NCBI GenBank assembly: GCA_964626565.1
Contig: CAZVFX010000049.1
Span: forward strand, 1-49,324
Reading direction: 5' to 3'
Length of the DNA stretch: 49,324 nucleotides
Source of the DNA: CAZVFX01 sp964626565
GTDB taxonomy: Bacteria; Myxococcota_A; UBA9042; CAIXZC01
Shown: one piece after another, positions 7,501-15,862 of the stretch
Numbering within the stretch: the stretch's first letter is position 1
Layout: the number at the start of each line of letters is the position of its first letter
Notes under the pieces: model-generated
What the model saw: only the letters and a program-made list of their open reading frames with translations
Told to the model about the DNA's origin: nothing
The model's database searches: none
Translations under genes and position numbers: made by a program

Positions 7501-9810
7501 TATGCTGGCGCCTGCCACTCCTTTCTGGCGCGGTGGAGTGATGCCGAGGTGTGGCTGCGTGCGGTTGTGGGGCTGTTCCAGCAGACAGGCGACATATTCA
7601 CGTTGGAACTGGCCCACGAGAACTTGGGCTCTACGCATTTCCACCGCGCCCGTTTCGAGACGGCGGCGTTCCATTTCCGCAAGGCGTTGGACCTGAGCCA
7701 GGAGGTGGGCGACCACCGGGGAGAGGCTGTGGCCCACCTGTTTCTGGCTCGCATTCACCGAATCAAGGGGAATCTCGATTCGGCTCGGGAGAACGGAGCC
7801 CGGGCGTTGAACGCGATCAGGGAAGTCAAAGACAACTCGCTGGAAGCGGGGGGACTGTACGCTTCGGGCGTAGTGACGCTGGCGCTGGACCAGCGCGAGG
7901 AAGGCCTCGACCTGCTGGAAAGGAGTCGTGAGCTGGTCGAGAAGCACAAGCTCATGCAGGAATACGTCGCGCCTGTGTATGCCACTTTGGCGGAGGCTCT
8001 CCTCCTTTCCGAAGTCGAGTTTGCCGCCTTGCCGCAAACGGAGCGGAGACGGATCACCAGACGGGTGAAGCGTTTGCTCCGCCGGTCGCAAGGTTTCGCC
8101 CGCAGGTTCCCGGCCCACACCGGGCCGACCCTCAGGGTCCGGGGTGTGTTGGAGCTCCGCCTGGGAAGACCGGGGAAAGCGCGCCGGTTCTTCCGGAAAT
8201 CGGCAGCGGTGTTGCGCGACCTGGACATGCGCTTCCAGTTGGCCAGAACCTATGCCGCCTGGTCGGCAGCTTACGAAGAAGGCGATCCGGGCCGAGCGGG
8301 CACCCTGAACATGGCGCACGCCCTGGCCAGGGAGATAGGCGCCGCGGAAGCCGCGGCGGGTTTGACGGATCGACCGGAAGAACTCCCTGCCGACAGCAGC
8401 CAGGAAGGAGCCGCGTTGCCCGGGGCCGCCCAGATAGGCTCCCTCATCGAAGTGGGCAAGGTGCTGGCTTCGACGTTGGAGCTTGAGGTGCTTTTGGAAA
8501 AGACCATGGTTTCGGTCATGGAGGTAGCGGGAGCGGAGCGTGGATTTCTGCTCCTTGACGAAGGTGGCGGGGGCGAATTGCGGGTGGCGGTGGCTCGTCA
8601 TCTGGACGGCCCGAAGGAAGACGCGGGCAAGGACTCGTTCAGCAGTTCCATCATCGAATTGGTGATTCGCACCGGCGAGCCGATCCTGGTGAGTGACGCG
8701 ATGATGGATCCCCGTTTCATGGCCGCGGAGAGCGTCTTCGCACACCAGCTTCGCTCAGTGCTCTGCTTCCCGTTGACGGTACGGGGCAGAGCCAGGGGAG
8801 TCATCTACCTGGAAAACAACGCTGCCAGCAACTGTTTCGGGCAGAGCCAACTCGACGTAATTCGTATCTTTGCGGCCCAGGCGTCCATCGCGCTGGCCAA
8901 CGGCCTTGCGTACCGGGAGATAGAAGAGCTGAACCGGGAGTTGGAGGCCAAGGTGGAGCAGCGCACCGCCGAGCTCAGGAAGACATCGGATGACCTGCAA
9001 GACAAGAACGTCGAGTTGGAGGACACCATTACGGAACTGCAGGAGACCCGGGACCGGATGGTGCAGCAGGAGAAGATGGCCTCGTTGGGGGAGATGGCCG
9101 CGGGCGCCACTCACGAGATAAACAACCCCCTCAACTTCATTCAAGCCGGAGCGTTTTCGGTGCGCAAGAAGTTGGCTGTGCTGAAAGACTCCCTGCCGAC
9201 CGGCGGCTCCTTTGAGGAAATGGAAGGCAGGCTGGACAATCTCATCGACCTGAGCGACGTGATTGGAGACGGCTGCCGACGTATCGAGGCGATTGTCGAT
9301 GGCCTGTGGGCCATCACTGATCAGCGCCGGGGAGAACCTGAGTCGGTGGACCTCAATGACGGGCTGGAGAGTACCGCGAAGTTTGTGACATCGACCCTCG
9401 GCAATGGTGTCGAACTGGTGCTTACGCCCGGTCGGATACGGCGGGTAAGGGGTTTTTCCGGCGAGTTGAACCAGGTGCTGCTGAATCTCGTTTTGAACGC
9501 TGCGGAAGCGTTGAACGGGCCGGGGCGGATTGCCATGCGCACCTACGGCGAGAATGATGAAGTCTGTGTTGAAGTTTCCGACTCCGGGCCAGGCCTTCCT
9601 GCAGGAGAACCGCAGCGGGTTTTCGACCCGTTCTTCACGACCAAGCAGGACGGGCGGGGACGGGGGCTGGGTTTGGCCATATGCATGAGAATAGTTGAGC
9701 AGCATGGCGGCACGATCATGGCGGGTAGCAGTCCGGCGGGAGGGGCTGTTTTCACCATGCGGCTGCCCGGGATGAAGGGCATAGTTGCCGGGAAGGAGGA
9801 AGAGAGGTAA
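4588..9810 (+). CDS. Multidomain Ser/Thr kinase / AAA-type ATPase / GAF / sensor histidine kinase
   Basis: A 1740-aa signalling protein. Ser/Thr kinase at about 20-285: glycine loop GRGGMG, catalytic loop HLDLKPQN (145-152) and DFG at 166. Because HLD replaces HRD it is a non-RD kinase. A signal-transduction ATPase follows, with Walker A GSAGIGKS (about 345-352) and Walker B LVLVLDD (about 456-462), then a long helical/TPR-like middle. A GAF domain lies at about 1285-1440, a coiled coil at 1440-1495, and a histidine kinase with phospho-acceptor H1509 in THEINNP, an N box near NLVLNAAEA and G boxes DSGPGLP and GRGLGLAI. There are no membrane segments. The start is uncertain: ATG 4588 has no ribosome-binding site and ATG 4624 has only a weak one, but both precede the kinase domain. 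The stop overlaps the next start (TAATG), so the receiver-kinase is its likely partner. Confidence 0.92.
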   Translation: MGTPKREAGAIEMDSVEQVGPYQVLAKIGRGGMGRVFKAVDPRESGTLPLALKILRKGSAGMEASDISLWGRELEALSGVGHPNIVRLLDFGEDEDSHYLVMEFLDGPTLDEFCKGGNPGISATVRLARQMASALKCAHERNIIHLDLKPQNVVLTGTPPSPKILDFGLSRYVTDLAEGSGSEVSGSFAYMAPEQLRAERAEFGPHTDLYALGVILFEMLAGESPYETRDVGELVRRKIAGDHRRLPDIVAGLPTALDRIVSHLLDPDRRQRYCTAEGLLHDLDRCLEALEQGEAEFDFPIGERDVKPVSALDVRFIGRAAELARLVELYGECSRGKGQVVFVTGSAGIGKSRLVAEFRNVVRAKGARAVAGKGTRNTRNIPYYPILTAIGDYLDRTAAAPGLRREAGFARRREQFISLLDLLQGKQSSGELQPDIEHGRERFFHLIMNTIAGMASPGNPLVLVLDDLQWADHGTIEFIERVAARMVSVPVMVVGLFRDDELDPQQQLPRTLRKIDKYSCAVPVTRLSRSETVELIVEMLGAEPDHVDSLASFLVEHASGNPFNTVALTASLVEEEVLTQAADAWRIDNSKLNQFVSQGKPARFVETLIEVLSPSALKMLEWAAVLGHEFDSRMLHRLIETPPETLSELLGVARNQGIVHRLEGQHYCFAHDNFREHVYEKIAWPERRTRHQRVAALMEEILDAEDSRVVLDLAEHYSRGTDVEKALDYAIRAGDIARRSHAHDSAKRYMKSALMMLRAVKWGEEKKNHNVIVIRRTMGDAYAATGDYDLALEQYSVAQELAGESIVQAELGGRKAVVYFMRGELEVAAKQMEEALGLLGVGLAHGRVGTVLSILSSSARLSLTSRRSTELAQTVAPQLADDMDRLQVMMLTKLTFIYFFFNIERTLAIHLVSLCLSERIRPCPESVEAIGQHAVLACSVPLHKRALRYATAVTEMADRLEEPGARMTASFYAGACHSFLARWSDAEVWLRAVVGLFQQTGDIFTLELAHENLGSTHFHRARFETAAFHFRKALDLSQEVGDHRGEAVAHLFLARIHRIKGNLDSARENGARALNAIREVKDNSLEAGGLYASGVVTLALDQREEGLDLLERSRELVEKHKLMQEYVAPVYATLAEALLLSEVEFAALPQTERRRITRRVKRLLRRSQGFARRFPAHTGPTLRVRGVLELRLGRPGKARRFFRKSAAVLRDLDMRFQLARTYAAWSAAYEEGDPGRAGTLNMAHALAREIGAAEAAAGLTDRPEELPADSSQEGAALPGAAQIGSLIEVGKVLASTLELEVLLEKTMVSVMEVAGAERGFLLLDEGGGGELRVAVARHLDGPKEDAGKDSFSSSIIELVIRTGEPILVSDAMMDPRFMAAESVFAHQLRSVLCFPLTVRGRARGVIYLENNAASNCFGQSQLDVIRIFAAQASIALANGLAYREIEELNRELEAKVEQRTAELRKTSDDLQDKNVELEDTITELQETRDRMVQQEKMASLGEMAAGATHEINNPLNFIQAGAFSVRKKLAVLKDSLPTGGSFEEMEGRLDNLIDLSDVIGDGCRRIEAIVDGLWAITDQRRGEPESVDLNDGLESTAKFVTSTLGNGVELVLTPGRIRRVRGFSGELNQVLLNLVLNAAEALNGPGRIAMRTYGENDEVCVEVSDSGPGLPAGEPQRVFDPFFTTKQDGRGRGLGLAICMRIVEQHGGTIMAGSSPAGGAVFTMRLPGMKGIVAGKEEER

Positions 9811-10952
9811 TGAGCAGAGCGCGGATTCTGTTGGTTGATGACGAGGCCAACACCCTGTTTGTGTTGAGGGACCTCCTCGAGGACGAATACGACGTCTTCG
9901 TGGCCGAGAATGGAGCAGAGGGGCTCCGGATATTTGGAGAGGAGCAGATCGATCTGGTCATCGCGGACCAGCGAATGCCCGGCATGACGGGGGTGGAGAT
10001 GCTTACCCGGATGCGAGGCGTGGACTCTGATTGCCTGCGCATAGTGCTCTCCGCATTCGCGGACTTCGACGCGGTGGTGGACGCGGTGAACCACGGCCAG
10101 ATCTACCAGTTCGTGCTCAAGCCGTGGAACCCGGAGGAGATGTTCGTAACCATCCGCCATGCACTGGAGCACCAGGCAGCTCAACGAGCGCGGGCGCGGC
10201 TGTTCGAGGAATTGCGTCAGAAGAACGCCACCCTCGAGCAAGCGACCAAGGAGTTGACCGAGGCTCAAAGCTCCCTGGTGCAATCGGAGAAACTGGCTGC
10301 AGTGGGTAAGTTGGCTGGGAATCTCGTACATGAAATCAACAACCACATTCAGGGCGTGAGGATGTACGGCGGAGGGCTGAGGGCGAAATACGCGGGCGAC
10401 CTTGAGTTGAAGCGCTATCTGGAATCGGTGCAGAAGATGAGTGAGTTGGTTCACAACATGCTCGAAAGCTACCGCTTCTATCTGCACGGAGCCGAGATCC
10501 CCTTCCACATCCAGCGCCACGACCTTCCTGGCATCATCGAGGACGTTGTTGCGGTGTCGAGAATGGCGACGTACGGCCGGGGCCGGTCCATCTCCTGCCC
10601 TTCCTCAACCCCAACGTCCATCGACATCGACGACGAGAAGTTGACCCAGGTGCTGGTGAATCTGGTCAAGAATGCGTGTGAAGCAACAGGAGAGGGGGGC
10701 CTTATTGTCATCGACTACGAGCCAGATGAAGAGGGTGTGCTCATCAGCGTGTCCGACAACGGCCCTGGAATCGAGTCGGGTCTGATAGCGAAGATCTGGG
10801 AGCCCTTTTACACGACCCGGGGGAAGTCGGGGTTGGGTCTGGGGCTTGACATCTGCCGGTCGTTTGTAGAGGGCCTCAACGGCGTTATCGAATGTGAATC
10901 GACGCCGGGAGAAGGTGCGGTCTTCAGGCTGCGCTTTAGAGGCTCTGCCTGA
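9810..10952 (+). CDS. Receiver-histidine kinase hybrid (REC-HisKA-HATPase)
   Basis: A 380-aa cytoplasmic kinase. An N-terminal receiver (about 5-120, phospho-acceptor D53 in IADQRMPGM) is joined by a coiled coil to a histidine kinase with H174 in VHEINNH, an N box in QVLVNLVKNACEA and G boxes DNGPGI and GLGLGLDI. Receivers followed by KPWNPEE-type ends are common in RpfG/HD-GYP-like regulators. The start overlaps the previous stop by one base and has GAGAGGT upstream, so it is co-translated with the large kinase. The likely path is phosphotransfer from H1509 of the upstream protein to D53 here (inference). The 3' end overlaps the convergent HD-GYP gene by 17 bases, so neither gene has room for a terminator between them. 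Confidence 0.92.
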   Translation: MSRARILLVDDEANTLFVLRDLLEDEYDVFVAENGAEGLRIFGEEQIDLVIADQRMPGMTGVEMLTRMRGVDSDCLRIVLSAFADFDAVVDAVNHGQIYQFVLKPWNPEEMFVTIRHALEHQAAQRARARLFEELRQKNATLEQATKELTEAQSSLVQSEKLAAVGKLAGNLVHEINNHIQGVRMYGGGLRAKYAGDLELKRYLESVQKMSELVHNMLESYRFYLHGAEIPFHIQRHDLPGIIEDVVAVSRMATYGRGRSISCPSSTPTSIDIDDEKLTQVLVNLVKNACEATGEGGLIVIDYEPDEEGVLISVSDNGPGIESGLIAKIWEPFYTTRGKSGLGLGLDICRSFVEGLNGVIECESTPGEGAVFRLRFRGSA

Positions 10953-12033
10953 TGGGACCGGTCTGATTTGCCGAGGGTTCCGGGAATCTGACCCTTACTT
11001 TCCGGATTTCCGGAAGGGCATCGAAGAACGCGTTGAGTACGACTGGATCGAAGTGTCGGCCTTCCTGCTCCTTCATCATCCTGAGGCTGTCTTCCTCACT
11101 GAAGGCCGGTTTGTAGACTCGCTCGTGGGACAGAGCGTCGAACACATCAGCCACCGCAACGATCCGAGCAAATTGGGGGATCTGTCCGCCGCGCAGCCCT
11201 TGGGGATACCCGGTGCCATCCCATTTTTCATGGTGGCAATGTGCGATACGCTCCGCCATCATCACCAGGGAGATTTCCGACCCTTCCAAGATGCACTTGC
11301 CGATTTCGGCATGTGATTTCATGACGTCGAATTCAGCGTCGGTAAGTTTGCCCGGTTTGGTGAGAATGGAGTCTGGGATTCCGATTTTGCCCAGGTCGTG
11401 CATGGTTGCGGCCAGTCCGATGAGGGTCTGCCGCTCTCCGGAGTAGCCGAGGCTTCCGGCGATCACCTCGCAGTATTCTCCCATGCGGCGGATGTGGGTC
11501 GCGGTTTCGTCGTGGCGATACTGTTGGGCTGCCACCAACCGCAGTATGATTTCCCGCTGGGAGGCGGCTGCTCGAAGGGTATGCCGCCTGATTTCAGCCT
11601 CCAGCTGCTTTTGGTGCTGCTTGTTTGCCAGGACAAGGTCGCGGTGATGCAAGGCGCCGGCAACCTGAACGAGCAGCTCATCCCTCCCGAACGGTTTGAC
11701 CACATATCCGTGGGCGCCCATTTGCACGGCTCGAATGGCGAGGTCCCGGTCGTCCAAGGCGGTGACCATGACTACCACGGTCTCCGGGAATCGCTTGCGC
11801 AGCAATTCAAGGAAATCAAAACCGGTGGCGTCGGGCAAAACCATGTCCAGGACTACAAGGGCGTATTCATCCTTTTCGAGACAACTCCAGGCGTCATCCG
11901 CGGTTCCGGCCGCCGTACATTGATAGCCGTCAGCGGTGAGCAATCGGTGGAGTCCCCGGCGAACGATCTCTTCATCGTCGACGACCAGGAGGCGGGCAGG
12001 AAAGACGTCGGTGGCGGGATCCTCTGACATCAT
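10936..12033 (-). CDS. Response regulator with HD-GYP phosphodiesterase domain
   Basis: A 365-aa protein with a receiver (about 13-130, D63 in VVLDMVLPD), a linker helix, and an HD-GYP domain at about 165-350. The metal-binding HD pair is H212/D213 in MHDLGKIG, and the signature HHEKWDGTGYP (about 267-277) is intact. Complete HD-GYP proteins hydrolyse cyclic di-GMP (or cGAMP) to linear products or GMP, so an active enzyme is likely. Two adjacent ATGs (12033 and 12030) lack a clear ribosome-binding site; I use the outer one. It is convergent with the two-kinase operon and overlaps it by 17 bases. It may take its phosphate from those kinases, linking them to cyclic-dinucleotide signalling (inference). 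Confidence 0.93.
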   Translation of the reverse strand: MMSEDPATDVFPARLLVVDDEEIVRRGLHRLLTADGYQCTAAGTADDAWSCLEKDEYALVVLDMVLPDATGFDFLELLRKRFPETVVVMVTALDDRDLAIRAVQMGAHGYVVKPFGRDELLVQVAGALHHRDLVLANKQHQKQLEAEIRRHTLRAAASQREIILRLVAAQQYRHDETATHIRRMGEYCEVIAGSLGYSGERQTLIGLAATMHDLGKIGIPDSILTKPGKLTDAEFDVMKSHAEIGKCILEGSEISLVMMAERIAHCHHEKWDGTGYPQGLRGGQIPQFARIVAVADVFDALSHERVYKPAFSEEDSLRMMKEQEGRHFDPVVLNAFFDALPEIRKVRVRFPEPSANQTGPIRQSL

Positions 12034-12149
12034 GATTCAAGGATACGCCCCGGTGGGTGCCCTGTCAATTGGGAGCCGGCCTGATTTTACCGTCGGGAAA
12101 CCCCCGACTCTATCTCAGGGTTTGGCTTGGAAGAAAGGAGGGTTTCCCC

Positions 12150-13049
12150 CTAGGGATCGGCTTGCGCACCACCTGCAAACTGCTCGGCGCGGTAGCTGGC
12201 CCGCACCAGTGGTCCGGCGGCCACGGAGGTGAATCCCATTCGACGAGCCGCCGCCCCCAGGAGCGAGAATTCGTCCGGCGTCCAGTAGCGTTCGACGGGA
12301 GCGTGCTTTGGCGATGGCCTCAGGTACTGGCCCAAGGCCACGTGACGGGCCCCGGCTTCGTAGGCATCGTTGAGGGTGGTAAGCACCTCCTTCTCGTCTT
12401 CTCCCAAGCCCAGAAGCAGTGCCGTCTTGACGGCAGCCCCCCTGCTCGCCAGATAGCTAAGAACCTCTAACGAACGATCGTAATCGGTGCGAGGGTCGCG
12501 GACCGCCGCGGTGAGGCGGCGAACGGTTTCCAGGTTGTGGCCGACGACATCGGGGCGGGCAGCCACAACGATGTCCAGCAGGCGGGGGTCACCTGAAAGG
12601 TCGGGGATGAGCAGTTCCACTCGGGTTTGGGGGCAAACTTTGCGTACTTCCGCCACCGTTGCGGCAAACTGCCCCGCTCCGCGGTCGGCCAAATCGTCCC
12701 TGGTCACCGAAGTGACTACAACATAGCTAAGGTGCAGTTCAGCGACGAGTCCGGCCACTCTCCCCGGCTCGGAAGAATCGGGAGCTGCGGGCGATGAGGA
12801 GGTCCCCACCGCGCAAAACCGGCAGCCGCGGGTGCAGTCGCCTCCGAGGATCATGACCGTTGCAGTCCCCCGGGCCCAACATTCGGCCCGATTAGGGCAC
12901 TTTGCACTGCTACACACGGTTTTCAGGTCATGCTCCCGCAGCGTGCGCGCAACCCGCTTGAGGTCACCGTCATCGCCGGGCAGGGCGACTTTCAGCCAGT
13001 CTGGCAGTCGCAGGTTATTCGATTTCGAACCCTTCGGTGAACAACTCAT
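12150..13049 (-). CDS. lipA: Lipoyl synthase
   Basis: Radical SAM enzyme that inserts two sulfurs into protein-bound octanoyl groups to make lipoyl cofactors. Both iron-sulfur clusters are visible: auxiliary cluster Cys46/51/57 (CSSAKCPNRAEC) and radical SAM cluster Cys72/76/79 (CTRGCRFC), plus the family segments LPDWLKV, GHNLETV, GLGE and LGQYLRPS. I start at the ATG at 13049 (299 aa, the usual size). It has no strong ribosome-binding site and overlaps the end of the upstream lipoprotein gene by 35 bases; a longer frame to 13118 would add residues foreign to the family. No lipB or lipoylated-enzyme gene is in the window. The 116-base gap downstream holds a 6-bp inverted repeat (12092-12108) without a T-tract. 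Confidence 0.95.
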   Translation of the reverse strand: MSCSPKGSKSNNLRLPDWLKVALPGDDGDLKRVARTLREHDLKTVCSSAKCPNRAECWARGTATVMILGGDCTRGCRFCAVGTSSSPAAPDSSEPGRVAGLVAELHLSYVVVTSVTRDDLADRGAGQFAATVAEVRKVCPQTRVELLIPDLSGDPRLLDIVVAARPDVVGHNLETVRRLTAAVRDPRTDYDRSLEVLSYLASRGAAVKTALLLGLGEDEKEVLTTLNDAYEAGARHVALGQYLRPSPKHAPVERYWTPDEFSLLGAAARRMGFTSVAAGPLVRASYRAEQFAGGAQADP

Positions 13050-15051
13050 AATCGACCGTGTCGCCCCCCTGTTTTCTCGTGCCGGTGATGTGGAACCTGT
13101 ATAGCTCACCAGCCACAAGTTGGTTGGTGGTGGGAGTGTTGCGCTTGGCGGGCATGATCACCTTCCACAGGAAATCCCTGTCCTGTGACTCCTTGTCTTC
13201 GTTCCAGGAAGGGATCGTATCGAGTGAAGTTTCCATCAGGTAGGTACGGTTATCCCAGGGCACCTGATTGTGGCACAGGACTGCATCCCACTCATCGCCG
13301 GTCTTCTGCTCAAGAGTGACCATTGGAGTGCCGAACCAGGGGTCTCCGCCGTGCCAGGTCACTTCGGCCGCGCCGGTGAGGGGAACCTTGGGGCCGGGCT
13401 GCAAAGCTACATCGGCGGCCGCGGATGAGCGCATGGGGACATAGGGCGGACCGGCGATATTCAGGGGTGGAAGGAAGCCGACGGGTTCATATGGGAGCAC
13501 ATACTCAGAGTCCATCAGCTTGGCCGCGACATGGTAGACCAACTCAATGACAAACTCCCCCTGGTTTGGCCCCCAGGCCGATACTGTGGGTTCGTATCCG
13601 CCCAGCAGCCAGTCGTAGGCTTTCATTACGTAGCCCCAGTGATCGTTGGCGTACCCGATAACCGCGACATCCTCAAAGCCGGAAGCTTCACGCACCCGCT
13701 GCGCGGCTTCGAGAGACAAGTCGGTATGGGGCTCCCCGGGAATGGTGAACATCATGAGTTCGCCGATGTGCAACGCGGTCAGCGTGATCTGCTTCATGGT
13801 GAGTTGCTCAGGCAGGGCGAGGCACCCGTACATATACGGGTCTTCACCTTCCTCATCCCAGCAATGACTGTCCTGGTTGGTGCCGCACAGCATGCCCCCT
13901 GTAGGATATGGCCATTCCCCTTCCTCGTAGCCCATCAATTCCCAGTGAAAGGGCAGGCGCAACGTGATCGAGCCGAACTTCACATCCTCTGCAGTCGCGA
14001 TTTCAGGCAGCGCGTCCAGCACGTGACCGGTCGCGGCCAGACCGATGCGTTCCATGCGGTCGTAATCCCCGGGTACGGTGTCGTTCACCGGTTCCACGGC
14101 AGGCGCCGGTGCGTCTCCCGGGGAGACGTCCCCACCCCAGCTCTGCAACATGAACACCTCCACCGGCGTGTCGAAATTCTCCTGGAGTTTGTGCTCTATC
14201 ATTCCGGGCGCTTCGGTGGAAAGGACCGCGTCCTCCCAGCCCAATACCGTGCCGTGGATGGCGAAGTTGAGGATGATCGCTTTCAAGGAGCCGTCCGCGC
14301 GCTCGAGCTTCAGCACCCACATGGTGGAATCCAGCAGTTCAGGATTTTCGCAGCGGCGATCGTTGTGGCACTCCGGACACTCGGTTTTGCCATAGCCGAA
14401 TTTCCCCGGTTCTGCGTCTTTGATGGCTGCGATGGCAACGTCGGCGAGGCTGTCCAGGTAGACATTGTAGTAGTGGGGCCACAGCGTGTAGTTGGCGAAG
14501 TCCCCGACCGAGCTTTCCCAAATTCGTCCCGGGCCCTGGTGGGTGTGATTAGAGGCAAGTACGATCTTGCCGTCCCAGGAGCGGCCGGTCATTGTATCGA
14601 GCCGCAGGGTGAGTTCGTCCATCAGGTTGGGGGTGGTGCCGATCTTGTCGATACGGATGATGAGCAACTCTGCCAGGCCCCTCCTGAAGTATGCGGCTTT
14701 AGCCAGCATAGGTGTATGCTGCTTCACCGAGGCGACAAAGGAATCGGTGAACTGGCTGTGAGGATGGTCGCCACTGTACGATTGTCCGTAGCCTGCGGTT
14801 GGAATTCCGATGGGCGCCGGGGTTTCGGCTACTGCCACTCCGATGCGGAACAGGTCGTCCTCGGGTGAAATGGCCACGTCCACCTGTTCTATTTCCTTCT
14901 CCACAATCTCCGCCGGCGTTACGGTTTCAACTCCCATATCGGCAGTGATATCGGGGGCCGTGACCGCATCCGCCTTCGAGCTGTCGCTTGATGAACAAGA
15001 GGAGACACACAGCATGACTGTGATTGACAATATGAATGTAAGTCGTTTCAT
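13015..15051 (-). CDS. Neutral/alkaline ceramidase-fold lipoprotein lacking the usual Ser nucleophile
   Basis: A 678-aa exported protein with a lipobox-like VSSC (Cys19) and a short Asp/Glu/Pro-rich linker. The body resembles neutral ceramidases, zinc hydrolases of sphingolipid amide bonds: ETPAPIGIP-TAGYG near 76-89, SNHTHQGPG (H169, H171), AIHGT (H266), IPGEPHT (the glutamate ligand) and GYANDHWGYV (the tyrosine ligand). In true ceramidases AIHP/ATSM carries the nucleophilic serine two residues after the Pro/Ala; here the aligned residue is Val269 (HGTVLG). The zinc site therefore seems kept while the nucleophile is changed, so another amide or ester substrate or a water-only mechanism is possible. 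The ATG at 15051 has GAGGT upstream. The 3' end overlaps lipA. Confidence 0.78.
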   Translation of the reverse strand: MKRLTFILSITVMLCVSSCSSSDSSKADAVTAPDITADMGVETVTPAEIVEKEIEQVDVAISPEDDLFRIGVAVAETPAPIGIPTAGYGQSYSGDHPHSQFTDSFVASVKQHTPMLAKAAYFRRGLAELLIIRIDKIGTTPNLMDELTLRLDTMTGRSWDGKIVLASNHTHQGPGRIWESSVGDFANYTLWPHYYNVYLDSLADVAIAAIKDAEPGKFGYGKTECPECHNDRRCENPELLDSTMWVLKLERADGSLKAIILNFAIHGTVLGWEDAVLSTEAPGMIEHKLQENFDTPVEVFMLQSWGGDVSPGDAPAPAVEPVNDTVPGDYDRMERIGLAATGHVLDALPEIATAEDVKFGSITLRLPFHWELMGYEEGEWPYPTGGMLCGTNQDSHCWDEEGEDPYMYGCLALPEQLTMKQITLTALHIGELMMFTIPGEPHTDLSLEAAQRVREASGFEDVAVIGYANDHWGYVMKAYDWLLGGYEPTVSAWGPNQGEFVIELVYHVAAKLMDSEYVLPYEPVGFLPPLNIAGPPYVPMRSSAAADVALQPGPKVPLTGAAEVTWHGGDPWFGTPMVTLEQKTGDEWDAVLCHNQVPWDNRTYLMETSLDTIPSWNEDKESQDRDFLWKVIMPAKRNTPTTNQLVAGELYRFHITGTRKQGGDTVDYELFTEGFEIE

Positions 15052-15092
15052 TTATGACCTCGCAAAGAACTGACCGACACGCATGTTACCGA

Positions 15093-15121
15093 TTCCAATT
15101 CATTCGGGCAAATGGTATAAA
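15093..15121 (+). promoter_or_regulatory. Extended -10 promoter candidate upstream of pcm-like gene
   Basis: TGG-TATAAA (-10 at 15116-15121 with an upstream TG) lies 17 bases downstream of TTCCAA (15093-15098, a weak -35). It sits 25 bases before the ATG at 15146. Confidence 0.4.
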
Positions 15122-15145
15122 CGATGGGGGACGAGGGGAGCCAAA

Positions 15146-15859
15146 ATGACATCTTACGCCATTGCGTTTCTACTGGCCGGGATGCTGGTCATCGCCTGCA
15201 AGCAGGCGGGGCCGGTCGAAGACGGAGACACTTACGCCGACGCGCGCAGCCGGATGGTCAAGAAACAGTTGGCCCGGCGGGACATCGTCAACCAGAAGGT
15301 CCTCAAAGCGATGGGCAAGGTCGAACGTCACAAGTTCGTGCCGGAGCGACTGGTTGACCGGGCTTACGAAGACCACCCTCTGCCCATCGGTCACGACCAG
15401 ACCATATCGCAGCCCTACATCGTGGCTTTCATGACGCAAGCGATCAAACCGAAACCGGAACATAAGGTCCTTGAAATCGGCACCGGCTCCGGTTATCAGG
15501 CCGCGGTGCTCGCTGAGTTGGTCAAAGATGTGTACACAATCGAGATCGTGGAACCGCTGGGCAAAGAAGCCGCGCTGCTCCTGGAATCGCTGGGATACAA
15601 GAACATCCACGCCAGAATTGGCGACGGCTACGACGGATGGCCCGAACATGCCCCCTTTGATGCGATCATGCTCACTGCGGCCCCGCCGAAAGTGCCGCAG
15701 CCTCTGCTGGACCAGCTAAAAACCGGCGGCGTTCTCATCGCCCCGGTGGGCACCCACTATCAAGAACTGAAGCTTTACACGAAGACCGAGGACGGAGTCA
15801 TTTCGGAAGACGTACTCCCGGTCCGCTTCGTGCCCATGACCGGCAAAGCTTTGGAATAG
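15146..15859 (+). CDS. pcm: Protein-L-isoaspartate O-methyltransferase, lipoprotein form
   Basis: S-adenosylmethionine-dependent repair enzyme that methylates isoaspartyl residues of damaged proteins. Family marks are RMVKKQLARRDI, the FVPERL...AYEDHPLPIGHDQTIS block, the SAM-binding loop VLEIGTGSGYQ, and the C-terminal GGVLIAPVGT. The N terminus is unusual: residues 1-18 look like a lipoprotein signal with lipobox VIAC (Cys18), which would place the enzyme in the cell envelope. I choose the ATG at 15146 because GGGGAG precedes it; a longer frame to 15083 adds a non-signal segment. It is divergent from the ceramidase-like gene and ends three bases before the convergent dsrE-like gene. How SAM would reach an exported enzyme is unclear. 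Confidence 0.9.
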   Translation: MTSYAIAFLLAGMLVIACKQAGPVEDGDTYADARSRMVKKQLARRDIVNQKVLKAMGKVERHKFVPERLVDRAYEDHPLPIGHDQTISQPYIVAFMTQAIKPKPEHKVLEIGTGSGYQAAVLAELVKDVYTIEIVEPLGKEAALLLESLGYKNIHARIGDGYDGWPEHAPFDAIMLTAAPPKVPQPLLDQLKTGGVLIAPVGTHYQELKLYTKTEDGVISEDVLPVRFVPMTGKALE

Positions 15860-15862
15860 CGA

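Noticed and set aside
7222..8745. Long minus-strand open frame (507 codons) inside the large kinase gene
   Set aside because: It is fully antisense to a gene with clear domains, has no ribosome-binding site, and its translation has no recognisable fold. GC-rich codon bias keeps this frame open.
12092..12108. GTCGGG-aaacc-CCCGAC hairpin as a lipA terminator
   Set aside because: The stem is perfect but short and is not followed by a T-tract on either strand.
13531..14868. Plus-strand open frame (445 codons) antisense to the ceramidase-like gene
   Set aside because: Shadow of the real gene, which has a signal peptide and conserved motifs; the antisense translation shows none.
13015..15051. Calling the lipoprotein a true ceramidase
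   Set aside because: The catalytic serine position appears to be valine, so activity on ceramide should not be assumed.
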